DNA of 64,000 nt from the NCBI GenBank assembly GCA_040905685.1, contig JBBDRB010000040.1:1-64000 (forward strand), written 5' to 3'. Under the pieces are notes generated by a model, which searched no databases, was not told the DNA's origin, and worked only from the letters and a program-made list of their open reading frames with translations. This document shows positions 27,993 through 37,489 of this stretch, piece after piece. Numbering within the stretch: position 1 is the first letter of the stretch; every line of letters begins with the position of its first letter. A program made the position numbers and the translations under genes. The stretch is from JBBDMU01 sp040905685 (GTDB lineage: Bacteria; Bacteroidota; Rhodothermia; Balneolales; Natronogracilivirgulaceae).

Positions 27993-28008
27993 GTATGCGA
28001 TAGCATAC
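27993..28008. repeat. Perfect palindrome in the LMW-PTP/ileS divergent region
   Basis: GTATGC-GATA-GCATAC, 6-bp arms with a 4-nt centre, 58 bp upstream of the phosphatase start and 140 bp upstream of ileS. It could be an operator or a small RNA hairpin. Confidence 0.4.
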
Positions 28009-28147
28009 GGCATTCATGATAAATAAAGTTATAATATATTACCGGGATCCGCATTATTACCCGGGCTAAAGACTCCTGTTATATCATATTTTTTTGTATA
28101 TTGAGAGCTTATCAATTTTTAAAGAACGGCAATAGAATTTATCTTTT

Positions 28148-31100
28148 ATGGCAAAAGGATTCAAAGAGGTTAAACAGCTCAATTACGCGAAAACCGAGCT
28201 GGAAATTCTCCAATGGTGGAAGAATAACAACGTCTTTGAGAAAAGTTTATCCTCAAGAGAAGACGGTATCCCCTATACCTTTTATGAAGGACCGCCTACG
28301 GCCAATGGCAAGCCGGGGATACATCACGTTCTGTCCAGAACGGTGAAGGATCTGTTTTGCCGGTATAAAACGCTGAAGGGGCACCGGGTGGAACGAAAAG
28401 CCGGCTGGGATACCCACGGACTTCCGGTCGAGATTGAGGTGGAGAAGGAACTGGACCTTCAGAGCCGTTCTGATGTCGAGGCATATGGCGTTGACAGGTA
28501 TAACAAGCATTGCCGGGAAAGCGTTTTACGCTACAAGAACCTGTGGGATACCCTGACAACCCGGATGGGGTATTGGGTGGATCTTGACCACCCTTACATC
28601 ACGTTTGAAAATCAGTATATAGAATCCGTGTGGTGGGCTTTAAATGAGCTTTTCAAGAAAGACCTGATTTATAAAGGATATAAAATCCAATGGTACTCGC
28701 CGGGCAGCGGGACCGTGCTGAGTTCCCATGAGGTCAGCCTTGGATATAAGGAAATTCAGGATCCCTCCGTCTTCGTCAAATTCAAAGCCGACGATGAAGA
28801 GGATACCTATTTCCTGGCCTGGACGACTACGCCGTGGACCTTAATATCCAACATGGCACTGGCTGTTCACGTTGATATTGATTATGCCACCGTGAAGCTG
28901 ACCGTCGAAGGCCGGGAGCAAAAGTTAATCCTGGCCAGGGAACTTGCCGCCCGGGTACTCGATGGGGAAGAATACGAAATTACAGATGTGGTCAAAGGCT
29001 CCGGACTAGTGGGAAAAACCTATTCCCCCCTCTTTGATTACGCCTTGAGGGACATTGACAAGCCAAAAGCCTGGAGAATTATTCCGGCCGGCTTTGTGAC
29101 TCTGGAAGATGGCACGGGAGTCGTGCACACCGCCCCGGCTTTTGGAGCAGATGATTATGATGTCTGCATGAAAGAGAACATTCCTTTATTCAACCCTATA
29201 GACCGCGACGGCCGTTTTGAGCCGCATATAGAAGAGTTTGCCGGGCAGTGGTTCAAGGATGCCGATAAAAATATTTCCCGCAACCTCAAAGAGCGCGGGC
29301 TCATGTATAAACATCTGACCTATCTGCATAACTACCCACACGACTGGCGAAAAGGCACCCCCCTGATGTCCTATCCGGTTGAGTCCTGGTTCATCAAAAC
29401 CACGACGGTCAAAGACGATATGGTCAGGATCAACGAAGGCATAAACTGGAAACCGGAAAGTACGGGTACCAAACGCTTTGGCGCCTGGCTGGAGAATAAC
29501 GTCGACTGGGCGATATCCAGGCAGCGGTACTGGGGAACCCCTTTGCCCATCTGGGTCAACGATAAAGACCCCGAAGAGATAGAATGCATCGGAAGCATTG
29601 CCGAGCTGCGGGAAAAGGCCGGTTTAAGCAAGACCCTGGAAGTGGACCTCCACCGCCCCTGGATTGACGAGATTACCTGGAAAGGAAAAAATGAGGGGAC
29701 CATGCGCCGGGTTCCCGATCTGCTGGATGTCTGGTTTGATTCCGGTTCCATGCCCTTCGCCCAGTGGCATTACCCGTTTGAGAATAAAGATAAATTCAAT
29801 GATAACTTCCCGGCCGATTTCATAGCCGAGGGCGTAGACCAAACCCGCGGATGGTTTTATACCCTGCATGCATTGGGAACCTTGCTGTTTAACAGTCCGG
29901 CCTATAGAAATGTAGTTTCCAACGGACTCGTACTGGATGCCCAGGGCAAGAAGATGAGCAAGTCGGAGGGCAATACGGTGGATCCGTTCCAGATCCTGCA
30001 GAATTACGGAGCCGACTCGACCCGGTGGTATATGATGAGCAATTCGGCCCCCTGGGATAATCTGAAGTTCAGTGAAGAAGGCCTGAAGGAAACCCAGCGT
30101 AAATTTTTCAACACCATCACCAATACCTATTCCTTTTTTGCGCTTTATGCCAACATAGATAAGTTCACGTTTTCAGGGTCGCCGATTGCCGTAAGTGAGC
30201 GCAGTGAAATGGATCGCTGGATTATTTCCCGGCAGTTCACCACCATAAAAAAGGTAGATACCTTCCTGGATGATTATGAACCGACCCGTGCGGTCCGCGA
30301 AATAGAGCGTTTTGTCGATGATCTGAGCAATTGGTACGTGCGGCGCAGCCGCCGCCGTTTCTGGAAGGAAGGAAGCAGCCTGGATAAAACCTCGGCCTAT
30401 CAAACCCTGTATGATTGCCTGTTCAACCTGTCCAAGCTGATGAGCCCTTTTGCCCCCTTCTTCAGTGAATGGGTTTATCAGCGCCTGCATGAGGTTACCG
30501 GTCACGAAGAAGACTCTGTCCACCTTAGTTTTTATCCGACAGTGGAAGAAACCTCCATAGACAAACCTCTGGAATACCGCATGGGACTGGCGAGAAAAGT
30601 CTCCTCGATGGTGTTGAGAACTCGAAATAAGATCAATATCAACGTCCGCCAGCCCCTGGCAAAAATTATCGTCCCTGCAGGCAGCGAAAAGGAAAGAGAA
30701 GCGTTTGAATCGGTCAAATATATTATATTAGATGAAGTGAACGTTAAATCAATAGAATATGTAGAAGATGATTCGGGGATAGTTCACAAGAGCGCCAAAC
30801 CAAATTTCCCTGCTTTGGGTAAAAAGTTTGGAAAAAAAATGAAGCTTCTTACCCCGCTAATTAAGAACTTAACAACGGAACAAATAACGGAATTTGAAGA
30901 TAAAGGTTCCCTCCATCTGAAGCTGGGAAGCGAAGGTGAAGTGGAATTGCTGCCGGAGTATATTGAAATTATAAGACACGGACTTGAAGGCTGGACGGTA
31001 GAGACCGAAGACGGAGTAACCATAGCGGTGGATACCAGGATGACCCCAGAACTTGCCAGTGAAGGCATCGCCCGGGAATTCATCAACAGAGTGCAAAATA

Positions 31101-31327
31101 TGCGTAAAGACGCAGACTTTGAGGTTACAGACCGAATCCGTATAGCTTATGAAGGTTCAGACGATATTAAACAAGCGATTCACAGCATGAAGGATTATAT
31201 AACGATAGAAACGTTGTCCGAAGAAATGGTGGATGGTAATCTGGAAGCCCCGGATTATGTAAAAGCCTGGGAAATTAGCGGTAAAGAATGTACAATTGCC
31301 ATTAAACGAAACACAAACTCAAAATAA
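28148..31327 (+). CDS. ileS: Isoleucyl-tRNA synthetase
   Basis: Charges tRNA-Ile. At 1059 residues it belongs to the longer class of IleRS. The class I nucleotide-binding region is EGPPTANGKPGIHHVLSRT (HIGH-equivalent at about 57-60), and KMSKS is at 602-606. The editing (CP1) domain includes AWTTTPWTLISNMALAV and DGTGVVHTAPAFGADDY. It leads a run with dksA-like, lspA and sufU genes, with the next start only 9 bp after its stop. Confidence 0.97.
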   Translation: MAKGFKEVKQLNYAKTELEILQWWKNNNVFEKSLSSREDGIPYTFYEGPPTANGKPGIHHVLSRTVKDLFCRYKTLKGHRVERKAGWDTHGLPVEIEVEKELDLQSRSDVEAYGVDRYNKHCRESVLRYKNLWDTLTTRMGYWVDLDHPYITFENQYIESVWWALNELFKKDLIYKGYKIQWYSPGSGTVLSSHEVSLGYKEIQDPSVFVKFKADDEEDTYFLAWTTTPWTLISNMALAVHVDIDYATVKLTVEGREQKLILARELAARVLDGEEYEITDVVKGSGLVGKTYSPLFDYALRDIDKPKAWRIIPAGFVTLEDGTGVVHTAPAFGADDYDVCMKENIPLFNPIDRDGRFEPHIEEFAGQWFKDADKNISRNLKERGLMYKHLTYLHNYPHDWRKGTPLMSYPVESWFIKTTTVKDDMVRINEGINWKPESTGTKRFGAWLENNVDWAISRQRYWGTPLPIWVNDKDPEEIECIGSIAELREKAGLSKTLEVDLHRPWIDEITWKGKNEGTMRRVPDLLDVWFDSGSMPFAQWHYPFENKDKFNDNFPADFIAEGVDQTRGWFYTLHALGTLLFNSPAYRNVVSNGLVLDAQGKKMSKSEGNTVDPFQILQNYGADSTRWYMMSNSAPWDNLKFSEEGLKETQRKFFNTITNTYSFFALYANIDKFTFSGSPIAVSERSEMDRWIISRQFTTIKKVDTFLDDYEPTRAVREIERFVDDLSNWYVRRSRRRFWKEGSSLDKTSAYQTLYDCLFNLSKLMSPFAPFFSEWVYQRLHEVTGHEEDSVHLSFYPTVEETSIDKPLEYRMGLARKVSSMVLRTRNKININVRQPLAKIIVPAGSEKEREAFESVKYIILDEVNVKSIEYVEDDSGIVHKSAKPNFPALGKKFGKKMKLLTPLIKNLTTEQITEFEDKGSLHLKLGSEGEVELLPEYIEIIRHGLEGWTVETEDGVTIAVDTRMTPELASEGIAREFINRVQNMRKDADFEVTDRIRIAYEGSDDIKQAIHSMKDYITIETLSEEMVDGNLEAPDYVKAWEISGKECTIAIKRNTNSK

Positions 31328-31336
31328 TTGCCTATA

Positions 31337-31744
31337 ATGGGAACAACTCAGAACAACGATGATACAGTAAGGGTATCTCCTTATAGTGATGAGGAATTAG
31401 AATACTTTCGCCAGATCATCATAAAAAAAAGAGATGAAGCTGAGAAAGATCTTAATATGCTTGTCCAGACCCTGAAAGACAATACAGAGAATGCATCGGA
31501 TGAATCGGCTTACTCTTTTCATATGGCCGATGCCGGCACCGATGCCCAGGAGAGGGAAAAAACCTATATGCTTTATAACCGAACGCGTAAGTTCATCAAA
31601 TATCTGGATGATGCCATGAAAAGGATCGATAATAAGACCTATGGCGTATGCAAGGTTACCGGTGAGAAAATTTCAAAAGGCCGCCTTGAATCCGTTCCTC
31701 ATACGCAGATCAGCATTGAAGCCAAACTTAAAAATCAAAGGTAA
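31337..31744 (+). CDS. TraR/DksA-family protein without zinc finger
   Basis: A 135-residue DksA-like protein, a family that binds RNA polymerase through its secondary channel. I use the ATG at 31337, as a TTG nine bases upstream would overlap poorly. The N-terminal coiled coil (YFRQIIIKKRDEAEKDLNML) is followed by AYSFHMADAGTDAQEREKTY, which holds the usual DxxDxA-like acidic tip. The zinc-ribbon position reads YGVCKVTGEKISKGRLESVP: only one of four expected cysteines remains. This pattern is common in Bacteroidota homologues as I recall. Confidence 0.9.
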   Translation: MGTTQNNDDTVRVSPYSDEELEYFRQIIIKKRDEAEKDLNMLVQTLKDNTENASDESAYSFHMADAGTDAQEREKTYMLYNRTRKFIKYLDDAMKRIDNKTYGVCKVTGEKISKGRLESVPHTQISIEAKLKNQR

Positions 31745-31750
31745 TTATTT

Positions 31751-32353
31751 TTGTCTTCCATAAAATCGAAACTGTCGGCTTTTTCACTTGCAGCGTTTAT
31801 AGTGTTTGCTCTTGACCAGCTGAGCAAATACATTATCCGTACCAATGCGGATTTACACTACTACAATATAATCGATGGCTGGCTGGCTTTCCATTATACA
31901 CAAAATCCAGGCATGGCCCTGGGTATCGACTGGGCAGATACCTGGGTGATCAGCCTGATTGCCATTGCGGCCACCATATTGATTACCGTATTCGTCATCA
32001 AGACGATGCATACGGCTAAAACCGGCTATATGATCTGCATGGGTTTGATTATAGGCGGGGCTTTGGGAAATATATATGACCGTTTATTTATGGCCAGAAT
32101 CGAAGGATATGGCACGCTGCTTGATGGTCATGTTGTCGACTTCATCCATTTTACGCTTACGTTGAACGGTTTCCGGGTCTTCCCCTATATTTTCAATATA
32201 GCGGATTCGGCCATAACGGTTTCTATCCTTATTCTGATCCTGTTCTACAAAAGGCTTATGCCGGAGCAGGAAAACGATAATCCTATTCCGACCGGCCAGA
32301 CGGAAGCCAGCCAGGATCCCGCTGCGCAACGGTCGGATAATAATGCATCCTGA
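31751..32353 (+). CDS. lspA: Lipoprotein signal peptidase II
   Basis: An inner-membrane aspartyl protease of 200 residues that cleaves prolipoprotein signal peptides. The start is TTG, 6 bp after the preceding stop. Four membrane helices are evident. The conserved blocks are DQLSKYIIR, QNPGMALGI, GGALGNIYDRL, DGHVVDFI and FNIADSAI, with the catalytic Asp pair in the last two. It would serve the several lipoproteins in this window. The C-terminus has a polar tail of about 30 residues (MPEQENDNPIPTGQTEASQD). Confidence 0.95.
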   Translation: MSSIKSKLSAFSLAAFIVFALDQLSKYIIRTNADLHYYNIIDGWLAFHYTQNPGMALGIDWADTWVISLIAIAATILITVFVIKTMHTAKTGYMICMGLIIGGALGNIYDRLFMARIEGYGTLLDGHVVDFIHFTLTLNGFRVFPYIFNIADSAITVSILILILFYKRLMPEQENDNPIPTGQTEASQDPAAQRSDNNAS

Positions 32354-32368
32354 TCACAGGAGGGTTCC

Positions 32369-32803
32369 ATGGGTTCCCGGCAAGTATATTCTAAGGTACT
32401 GATCGATCATTTCAAAAATCCGGTCAACCGGGGGAGGTTAACCAACGAGACCTGCCTGGAGACCGGTTATAACCCTAAATGCGGAGATGTTATCTATCTC
32501 AGCCTGCGAATGGACCGTGATCGGGTCGAGGAGGTTATGTTTGACGGCAAGGGATGCATGATCTGTCTGGCCTCGGCATCCATACTGGCCGGACATATAA
32601 CCAATATGCCGGCCGCTGAAATCCACCGGCATATCCATGAGGTCATGGATATGTTTTCGCCGGATCCATCCTTCGATGAAAACCTGGCCCTCCACGATGA
32701 AATCAAGGCACTGAGCTCCGTTCGTGAGTTTCCGACCCGGTCTCAATGCGCTACCTTAGCCTGGCAAACCCTGGGTCAGGCCCTTCGTAAAGCGGACCGC
32801 TGA
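32369..32803 (+). CDS. sufU: SufU/NifU-like Fe-S cluster assembly protein
   Basis: A 144-residue U-type protein acting in SUF iron-sulfur assembly as scaffold or as a zinc-dependent sulfur acceptor from SufS. The three Cys ligands are in YNPKCGDVIY, GKGCMICLASASI and TRSQCATLAW, with the Asp ligand next to the first. An AGGAGGG stretch precedes the ATG at good spacing. It is the last gene of the ileS run. No other suf gene is nearby. Confidence 0.92.
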   Translation: MGSRQVYSKVLIDHFKNPVNRGRLTNETCLETGYNPKCGDVIYLSLRMDRDRVEEVMFDGKGCMICLASASILAGHITNMPAAEIHRHIHEVMDMFSPDPSFDENLALHDEIKALSSVREFPTRSQCATLAWQTLGQALRKADR

Positions 32804-32816
32804 ATACGGTCCCGCC

Positions 32817-34448
32817 TTACATCCTGTCCGGTGCGGTAATACCCAGGATCTCCAGGCCGTTTGCCAGCACAAGGGCTACGATGGCCAGCAGAGACACCCT
32901 GGCATGGGCGATTTCCTGCTTTTCACCCAATATATGGCAATCATGATAAAAGCGGTGGAAATCAGCGGCCAGTTCATTTAGGTAGTTAATGAGACGGTGG
33001 GGTTCTTTGTTCAGGGCCGAATTTTCTATGGCTTCCGGAAAATCGGTTACCCGTTTGATCAACCGGGTCTCTGAGGAATGGGTTAAATTGGAATAATCGC
33101 AGGAACCATGAAACTGATATTGCTCGGAGGCTTTCCGGAAGATGCTCTTAATTCGTGCATGGGCGTATTGCAGGTAAAACACCGGGTTCTTCTCCCCGGC
33201 CTCTTTGGCCTGACCGATATCAAACTCGAGATGCGTATTCGGTGAGCGCATTAAAAAGAAAAAACGGGTCACATCGGCCCCGACTTCATCCATAAGTTCA
33301 TCCAGTGTGACGTAATTGGCTTTGCGGGTACTCATTTTAAACGGTTTCCCGTCTTTTACTATCGTGACGAACTGGTAAACCAGGACATCGACCCGGCTGG
33401 AATCATAACCCATGGCATCGAGAGCGGATATTACATCAGGATACGTGGCAATGTGATCGGCCCCAAAAACATCTACGCACAGATCATATCCGCGATCCAG
33501 TTTGTCGGCATGATAGGCCATATCGGGAAGCCGGTAGGTCGGTTCTCCGGTACTCTTTCTGAGCACGGTGTCCTTGTCTTTGCCAAAGGTTGTTGTTTTA
33601 AACCAGGTTGCACCCTCTTTATCGTACAAGAGCCCTTTTTTGTCGAGTTTACTCAACACTTTTTCAATGGCCCCGCTTTCATACAGATCATTCTCATTAT
33701 AGAAAGCGTCCATTTTAATGTTCATGCGCCTGAGCGTATTCTGAATCTCCTGAAAAATAGAAGCCTCAGCGGCTTCTTTAAACAGGTCCACGCCGGATCC
33801 GCCCTTTAGCCCCTCGCCGTGCCGGTCAATGAGCCGGCGGGCAATATCGCGTATGTATTCACCTTCGTAGCCCCCCTCGGGGAAAGCCTCATCCTGACCT
33901 GTAATCTGAAAATAACGTGCTTTAACGCTCTCGCCCAGCACACGCATCTGTCGTCCGGCATTGTTAAAATAATATTCACGGTCCACGTCGGCACCCGTCC
34001 ATTCCAGCAGGCGGGCAAGGGTATCACCCAAGACCGCATTTCTTCCGTGGCCAACCGTCAGGGGTCCGGTAGGGTTGGCGCTTACAAATTCGACCTGCAC
34101 TTTTTTACCGCTATTCAGCCCTGACATGCCGTAGCTTTTTCCTGCTCTTTCAACGTCTTTCAAAACCTCATGCAGTCCTTCATCGGCATAACGGAAGTTT
34201 ATGAAACCGGGTCCGGCAATCTGGATCTCACTGATCCTCGACGCATCGTATGTCATTTCGGCTACGATATCTTCCGCTATCTTCCGGGGAGCACTCCGCA
34301 GCGGCCTGGCCAGCTGAAGGGCGATGTTGGTCGCGGCATCGCCATGTTCGGGTATCCGGGGCTTTTCAATAATGACGGGAGGAAGGTCAATATCCCCACC
34401 CACTTTTCTAGCGGCTTCCGTTACTATTTCCGTTAGGTATTGTTTCAT
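32817..34448 (-). CDS. argS: Arginyl-tRNA synthetase
   Basis: Charges tRNA-Arg, 543 residues. The class I motif is VSANPTGPLTVGHGRNAVLG (HIGH-equivalent VGHG), and the KMSKS-equivalent is KMSTRKANYVTLDEL. The C-terminal DALR anticodon-binding domain ends with VSLLAIVALVLANGLEILGI. It is convergent with sufU (13-bp gap) and divergent from the GlsB-like gene across a region with two palindromes. Confidence 0.97.
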   Translation of the reverse strand: MKQYLTEIVTEAARKVGGDIDLPPVIIEKPRIPEHGDAATNIALQLARPLRSAPRKIAEDIVAEMTYDASRISEIQIAGPGFINFRYADEGLHEVLKDVERAGKSYGMSGLNSGKKVQVEFVSANPTGPLTVGHGRNAVLGDTLARLLEWTGADVDREYYFNNAGRQMRVLGESVKARYFQITGQDEAFPEGGYEGEYIRDIARRLIDRHGEGLKGGSGVDLFKEAAEASIFQEIQNTLRRMNIKMDAFYNENDLYESGAIEKVLSKLDKKGLLYDKEGATWFKTTTFGKDKDTVLRKSTGEPTYRLPDMAYHADKLDRGYDLCVDVFGADHIATYPDVISALDAMGYDSSRVDVLVYQFVTIVKDGKPFKMSTRKANYVTLDELMDEVGADVTRFFFLMRSPNTHLEFDIGQAKEAGEKNPVFYLQYAHARIKSIFRKASEQYQFHGSCDYSNLTHSSETRLIKRVTDFPEAIENSALNKEPHRLINYLNELAADFHRFYHDCHILGEKQEIAHARVSLLAIVALVLANGLEILGITAPDRM

Positions 34449-34467
34449 GTAACCTTATTTTTGTGAT

Positions 34468-34505
34468 ACGTAATATACGGTATTATTACGTTCAACATAC
34501 GTTGA
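34468..34505. promoter_or_regulatory. Two adjacent palindromes upstream of argS
   Basis: The first, at 34468-34491, pairs ACGTAATATAC with GTATTATTACGT around a central G, with one bulged T. The second, at 34492-34505, is TCAAC-ATAC-GTTGA. They abut, begin 20 bp upstream of the argS start and sit 96 bp before the divergent GlsB-like gene. They could be an operator for either gene or a leader hairpin of argS mRNA. Confidence 0.45.
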
Positions 34506-34600
34506 TACAGGCTGAAAAAATATTCATATTTATCCCATCCGGGAAGTTTGAGTTGCTTATCTTCTGAATTCTGATACACAAAATTAATTAAAATAATGTT

Positions 34601-34885
34601 ATGGGATTTTTAGACTTTCTGGCGCTGCTGATTGTAGCCGGCTTATGCGGGGCCATTGCTCAGGCTATATCAGGATATGACCGTGGCGGGTGCCTGTTGT
34701 CAATCGGGGTGGGTTTTTTGGGGGCGCTTATCGGAACATGGCTTGCCGAAGCACTGAACCTGCCTGAGCTGTTCGTATTTTCAGCCGGCAATGTGCAATT
34801 CCCGGTAGTATGGTCCATTGTCGGTGCAAGCGTGTTTATATTTGTGATCTCCATCATCTCTTCACGGCGAAAAAGAGGGGCCTAA
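34601..34885 (+). CDS. GlsB/YeaQ/YmgE-like small membrane protein
   Basis: A 94-residue transglycosylase-associated-type membrane protein with about three hydrophobic helices. The family pattern is ALLIVAGLCGAIAQAISG then GGCLLSIGVGFLGALIGTWL, and a basic end (SSRRKRGA). Members are stress-linked in enterobacteria and their activity is unknown. The last 4 bp overlap the end of the convergent patatin gene. Confidence 0.88.
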   Translation: MGFLDFLALLIVAGLCGAIAQAISGYDRGGCLLSIGVGFLGALIGTWLAEALNLPELFVFSAGNVQFPVVWSIVGASVFIFVISIISSRRKRGA

Positions 34886-37053
34886 AACCGGTATCCGGCA
34901 TGAAACTCCAGTAAAATGGGTCGTCTTTTACTTCCCATAAACGTAAGCGAGACGGGACCCAGCATCGTATTGGCGGCCAGCGTTACATTCCAGCCAAACC
35001 GAAACCGGTCATGGTCGAGCGTTAGTTTATCAAAGGTGTTGCCTGCATTGCCGCCAAACAATACATAGCGCTGGTTCATAATTTCATACCGCAAATCCCC
35101 CCGCAGAGCCACCACGCTTTCTCCGGCGAGTTCATAAAGGTAATATCCGGGGAAACGAGGATATCCGCCAAGAAAAAACTGGTGATGGAACGGCAGACCC
35201 GGACCAAAGGCCTGGCCCAGGTAAAGACGGTTGTGCATAGTCATACGCCGGCTTATCTGAAAATAGCTTCCCCAGTCCAATTCATGGCGGTTAAAGGCAA
35301 CGGTGCCCAGTTCGGGCAAAGCAAACTCCGACCGTAGCCGGAGTGAATGTCCCTGGGTTGGAAATACGGCCCGGTCGTAGGATTCCAGCCAGAAGGTGGC
35401 GAAAAAGCTGGTAAAATTAGACCAGCCTTCCGCCGACCGGTCCGTACCGATGCGGGTAGACTGGTTGAACACTTCCTGCCGTATTCCCCCGCCTCCCATG
35501 GCCAGGGTGGAGAACATGGTGCCCAGATAAAGCTCCGAAAACACGGCATCCGTATTGATGTTGGCTATCCGTTCGGCATCCGAATACTGATCGATGTAAT
35601 AACGGGTGAAGTTAAGATCTATGCCTGCTGCCAGTTTTGGTCTGTTCCCGAAATAATTAGAATACTGTCCGTTCAACTCAAGCTGCTCACCAAACCGTGA
35701 ATTCAATCGTAATGTGGAATTCCGGCTCCACACGTTCCGGAAGGTGGTGTTTATCAATAGGGAAGCGCGCGTCCAGCTGTCATACCGAAAACCAAACCTG
35801 AATAGATTGCGGGTATTCTCCGTAACGTCGATGATCAGCTTGTACTGATATCCGGATCGTGTCAGCCGGTAGGAGACCCTGTCAAACAGGTGCAGTCCAA
35901 AAAGGCGGGCCATGCCTTCTTCGATCTCATCGAAGGTAACAAACGAAAAGGGCGATATTCCCAGATCGATCAAAGCCTGGTCAGCGGTCATTTGATCCAG
36001 GCCATCAAAGGTAATATCCTCAATATAAATGGGAACAACCGTCTCCCTTTGCGCACGGACGACGGGGGTATGGTTGCTGTTCAGCGAATCGGCAATTTGC
36101 TTCAGGCGGTTTATATTCGCCCGCGCCCCATCCTCTCCCAGTTGTATGATGCTTTCCGCCCGGTCGAAATCCATCATGGAAAACCCCTCCAGATCCGGAT
36201 GAAGCAGCATATCAGTTAGCTTTTCCTGCTCCTTTATATTTACCAGCATTTGCAGGTTGATGGTTTGATTTAAAACATCGGCCAGACCGACAATCCGGTC
36301 CATATCCAGGAGCTGGGTGCTGGCATTGACAGCCAGCGTATAGGTCGCGCCTAAATCTATAGCATCCTGCACGGGGAGGTTTCGGACAAGGCCCCCGTCG
36401 ATCAGCAGACGGCCGTCTATCTCAACGGGTGAGAAAATACTGGGTATGGCACTGCTTGCACGCAATGCATCGACCAGATAGCCTTCCCTGAATACGACGG
36501 CCTCTCCTGTTTCCAGATCTGTAGCTACGCTCGCAAAAGAAAGAGGAAACTCAGCAAAATCCTCATACTGATGATACGGCCAGATCAGACGCGTAAAAAA
36601 CAGTCCCACCTTATGCCCCTGAACGAGTCCGCTGGGCAGGCGGACCCGATTCCCGTCTATGGGAAGGGTGATCAGAAATTTACTGTCCCATACTTTCTCT
36701 TCGATCGGTATGTACCGCCTATTTACGTCATCCGAAAAAACATCCGCCCAGTCGGTTTCCAGAACGATTTTTTCCATATCCTCAGCCGAATAGCCAAGGG
36801 CATATAAAGCACCGATCACGCTGCCCATGGAAGTCCCGGTGATGACATCGATGGGCATGTTAACTTCCTCCAGGACCTTTAACACGCCTATATGCGCAAA
36901 TCCCTTGGCACCGCCGCCGCTTAGAACCAGTCCAACCCGGTTTTCATCCGTTTGGGCAGATGAGCAAACAGGCAGCCACAGAATCATGATAAACGCTCCG
37001 AAAAAGGCTGTTAACCGATAGGCTCGTAAGGTAAGTGGAAAAAAAATGGTCAT
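34882..37053 (-). CDS. Patatin-like phospholipase with C-terminal outer-membrane barrel
   Basis: A predicted type Vd-like protein of 723 residues. I start at the ATG at 37053, so that a signal peptide (AYRLTAFFGAFIMILWLPVC) leads. The longer frame to 37116 adds 21 residues. The patatin domain shows VLSGGGAKGFAHIG, the nucleophile elbow GTSMGSVIG and the catalytic Asp in LLIDGGLVRN. A POTRA-like stretch (ITFDGLDQMTADQALIDLGI) follows, and then a C-terminal beta-barrel ending in LLEFHAGYRF with terminal Phe, the BamA/TamA-type signature. The lipase may face the periplasm or the outside. Confidence 0.9.
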   Translation of the reverse strand: MTIFFPLTLRAYRLTAFFGAFIMILWLPVCSSAQTDENRVGLVLSGGGAKGFAHIGVLKVLEEVNMPIDVITGTSMGSVIGALYALGYSAEDMEKIVLETDWADVFSDDVNRRYIPIEEKVWDSKFLITLPIDGNRVRLPSGLVQGHKVGLFFTRLIWPYHQYEDFAEFPLSFASVATDLETGEAVVFREGYLVDALRASSAIPSIFSPVEIDGRLLIDGGLVRNLPVQDAIDLGATYTLAVNASTQLLDMDRIVGLADVLNQTINLQMLVNIKEQEKLTDMLLHPDLEGFSMMDFDRAESIIQLGEDGARANINRLKQIADSLNSNHTPVVRAQRETVVPIYIEDITFDGLDQMTADQALIDLGISPFSFVTFDEIEEGMARLFGLHLFDRVSYRLTRSGYQYKLIIDVTENTRNLFRFGFRYDSWTRASLLINTTFRNVWSRNSTLRLNSRFGEQLELNGQYSNYFGNRPKLAAGIDLNFTRYYIDQYSDAERIANINTDAVFSELYLGTMFSTLAMGGGGIRQEVFNQSTRIGTDRSAEGWSNFTSFFATFWLESYDRAVFPTQGHSLRLRSEFALPELGTVAFNRHELDWGSYFQISRRMTMHNRLYLGQAFGPGLPFHHQFFLGGYPRFPGYYLYELAGESVVALRGDLRYEIMNQRYVLFGGNAGNTFDKLTLDHDRFRFGWNVTLAANTMLGPVSLTFMGSKRRPILLEFHAGYRF

Positions 37054-37489
37054 GGTATGTAAGGCATCCCGAAAAAATAGTATGGTTCTGTATAATACCA
37101 TTTTCCAGCCTATCATAAAGCAGCATTAACGGGAATTAGCAAGGTGAACGTTTCCTGCCGGACAACCCAATTCGTTAAGAATAATTAATTAGAATGCGTA
37201 TCTAAATAAGCTTATTTTAATTAAAAATAAGGTAACATAGTTTTTAGGGGAAAACATTATGCTTACACACTTCTTGTCTTTGTTCCGGCATCAACATAAG
37301 GGACATATTAAGCCGTAATAAGGCTGCACGTATGGTAGCCGGCAAACGAGGTTAGCCATACGTCGATCGTCATTCAACTCCGGACCTGCATCCATTATCA
37401 TCGGGTAGTTTATCCTTTACCATGCATCAACAACCTCCTGATGACTATTGTACACAAGCTGGGAGCTCCGTTCACCAAAAATATTTTAA
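37054..37489. other. Divergent intergenic region patatin/MltF-like
   Basis: It contains a perfect 14-bp palindrome AAATAAG-CTTATTT at 37204-37217. It also has a hairpin at 37329-37362 with 7-bp arms CGTATGG/CCATACG. The longest plus-strand frame here is 19 codons (37259) and is not convincing. No tRNA is seen. Confidence 0.4.

Noticed and set aside
28043..28065. CCGGG/CCCGG hairpin upstream of ileS, considered as a T-box or leader
   Set aside because: The stem is only 5 bp with a 13-nt loop, and no T-box core or specifier loop is visible.
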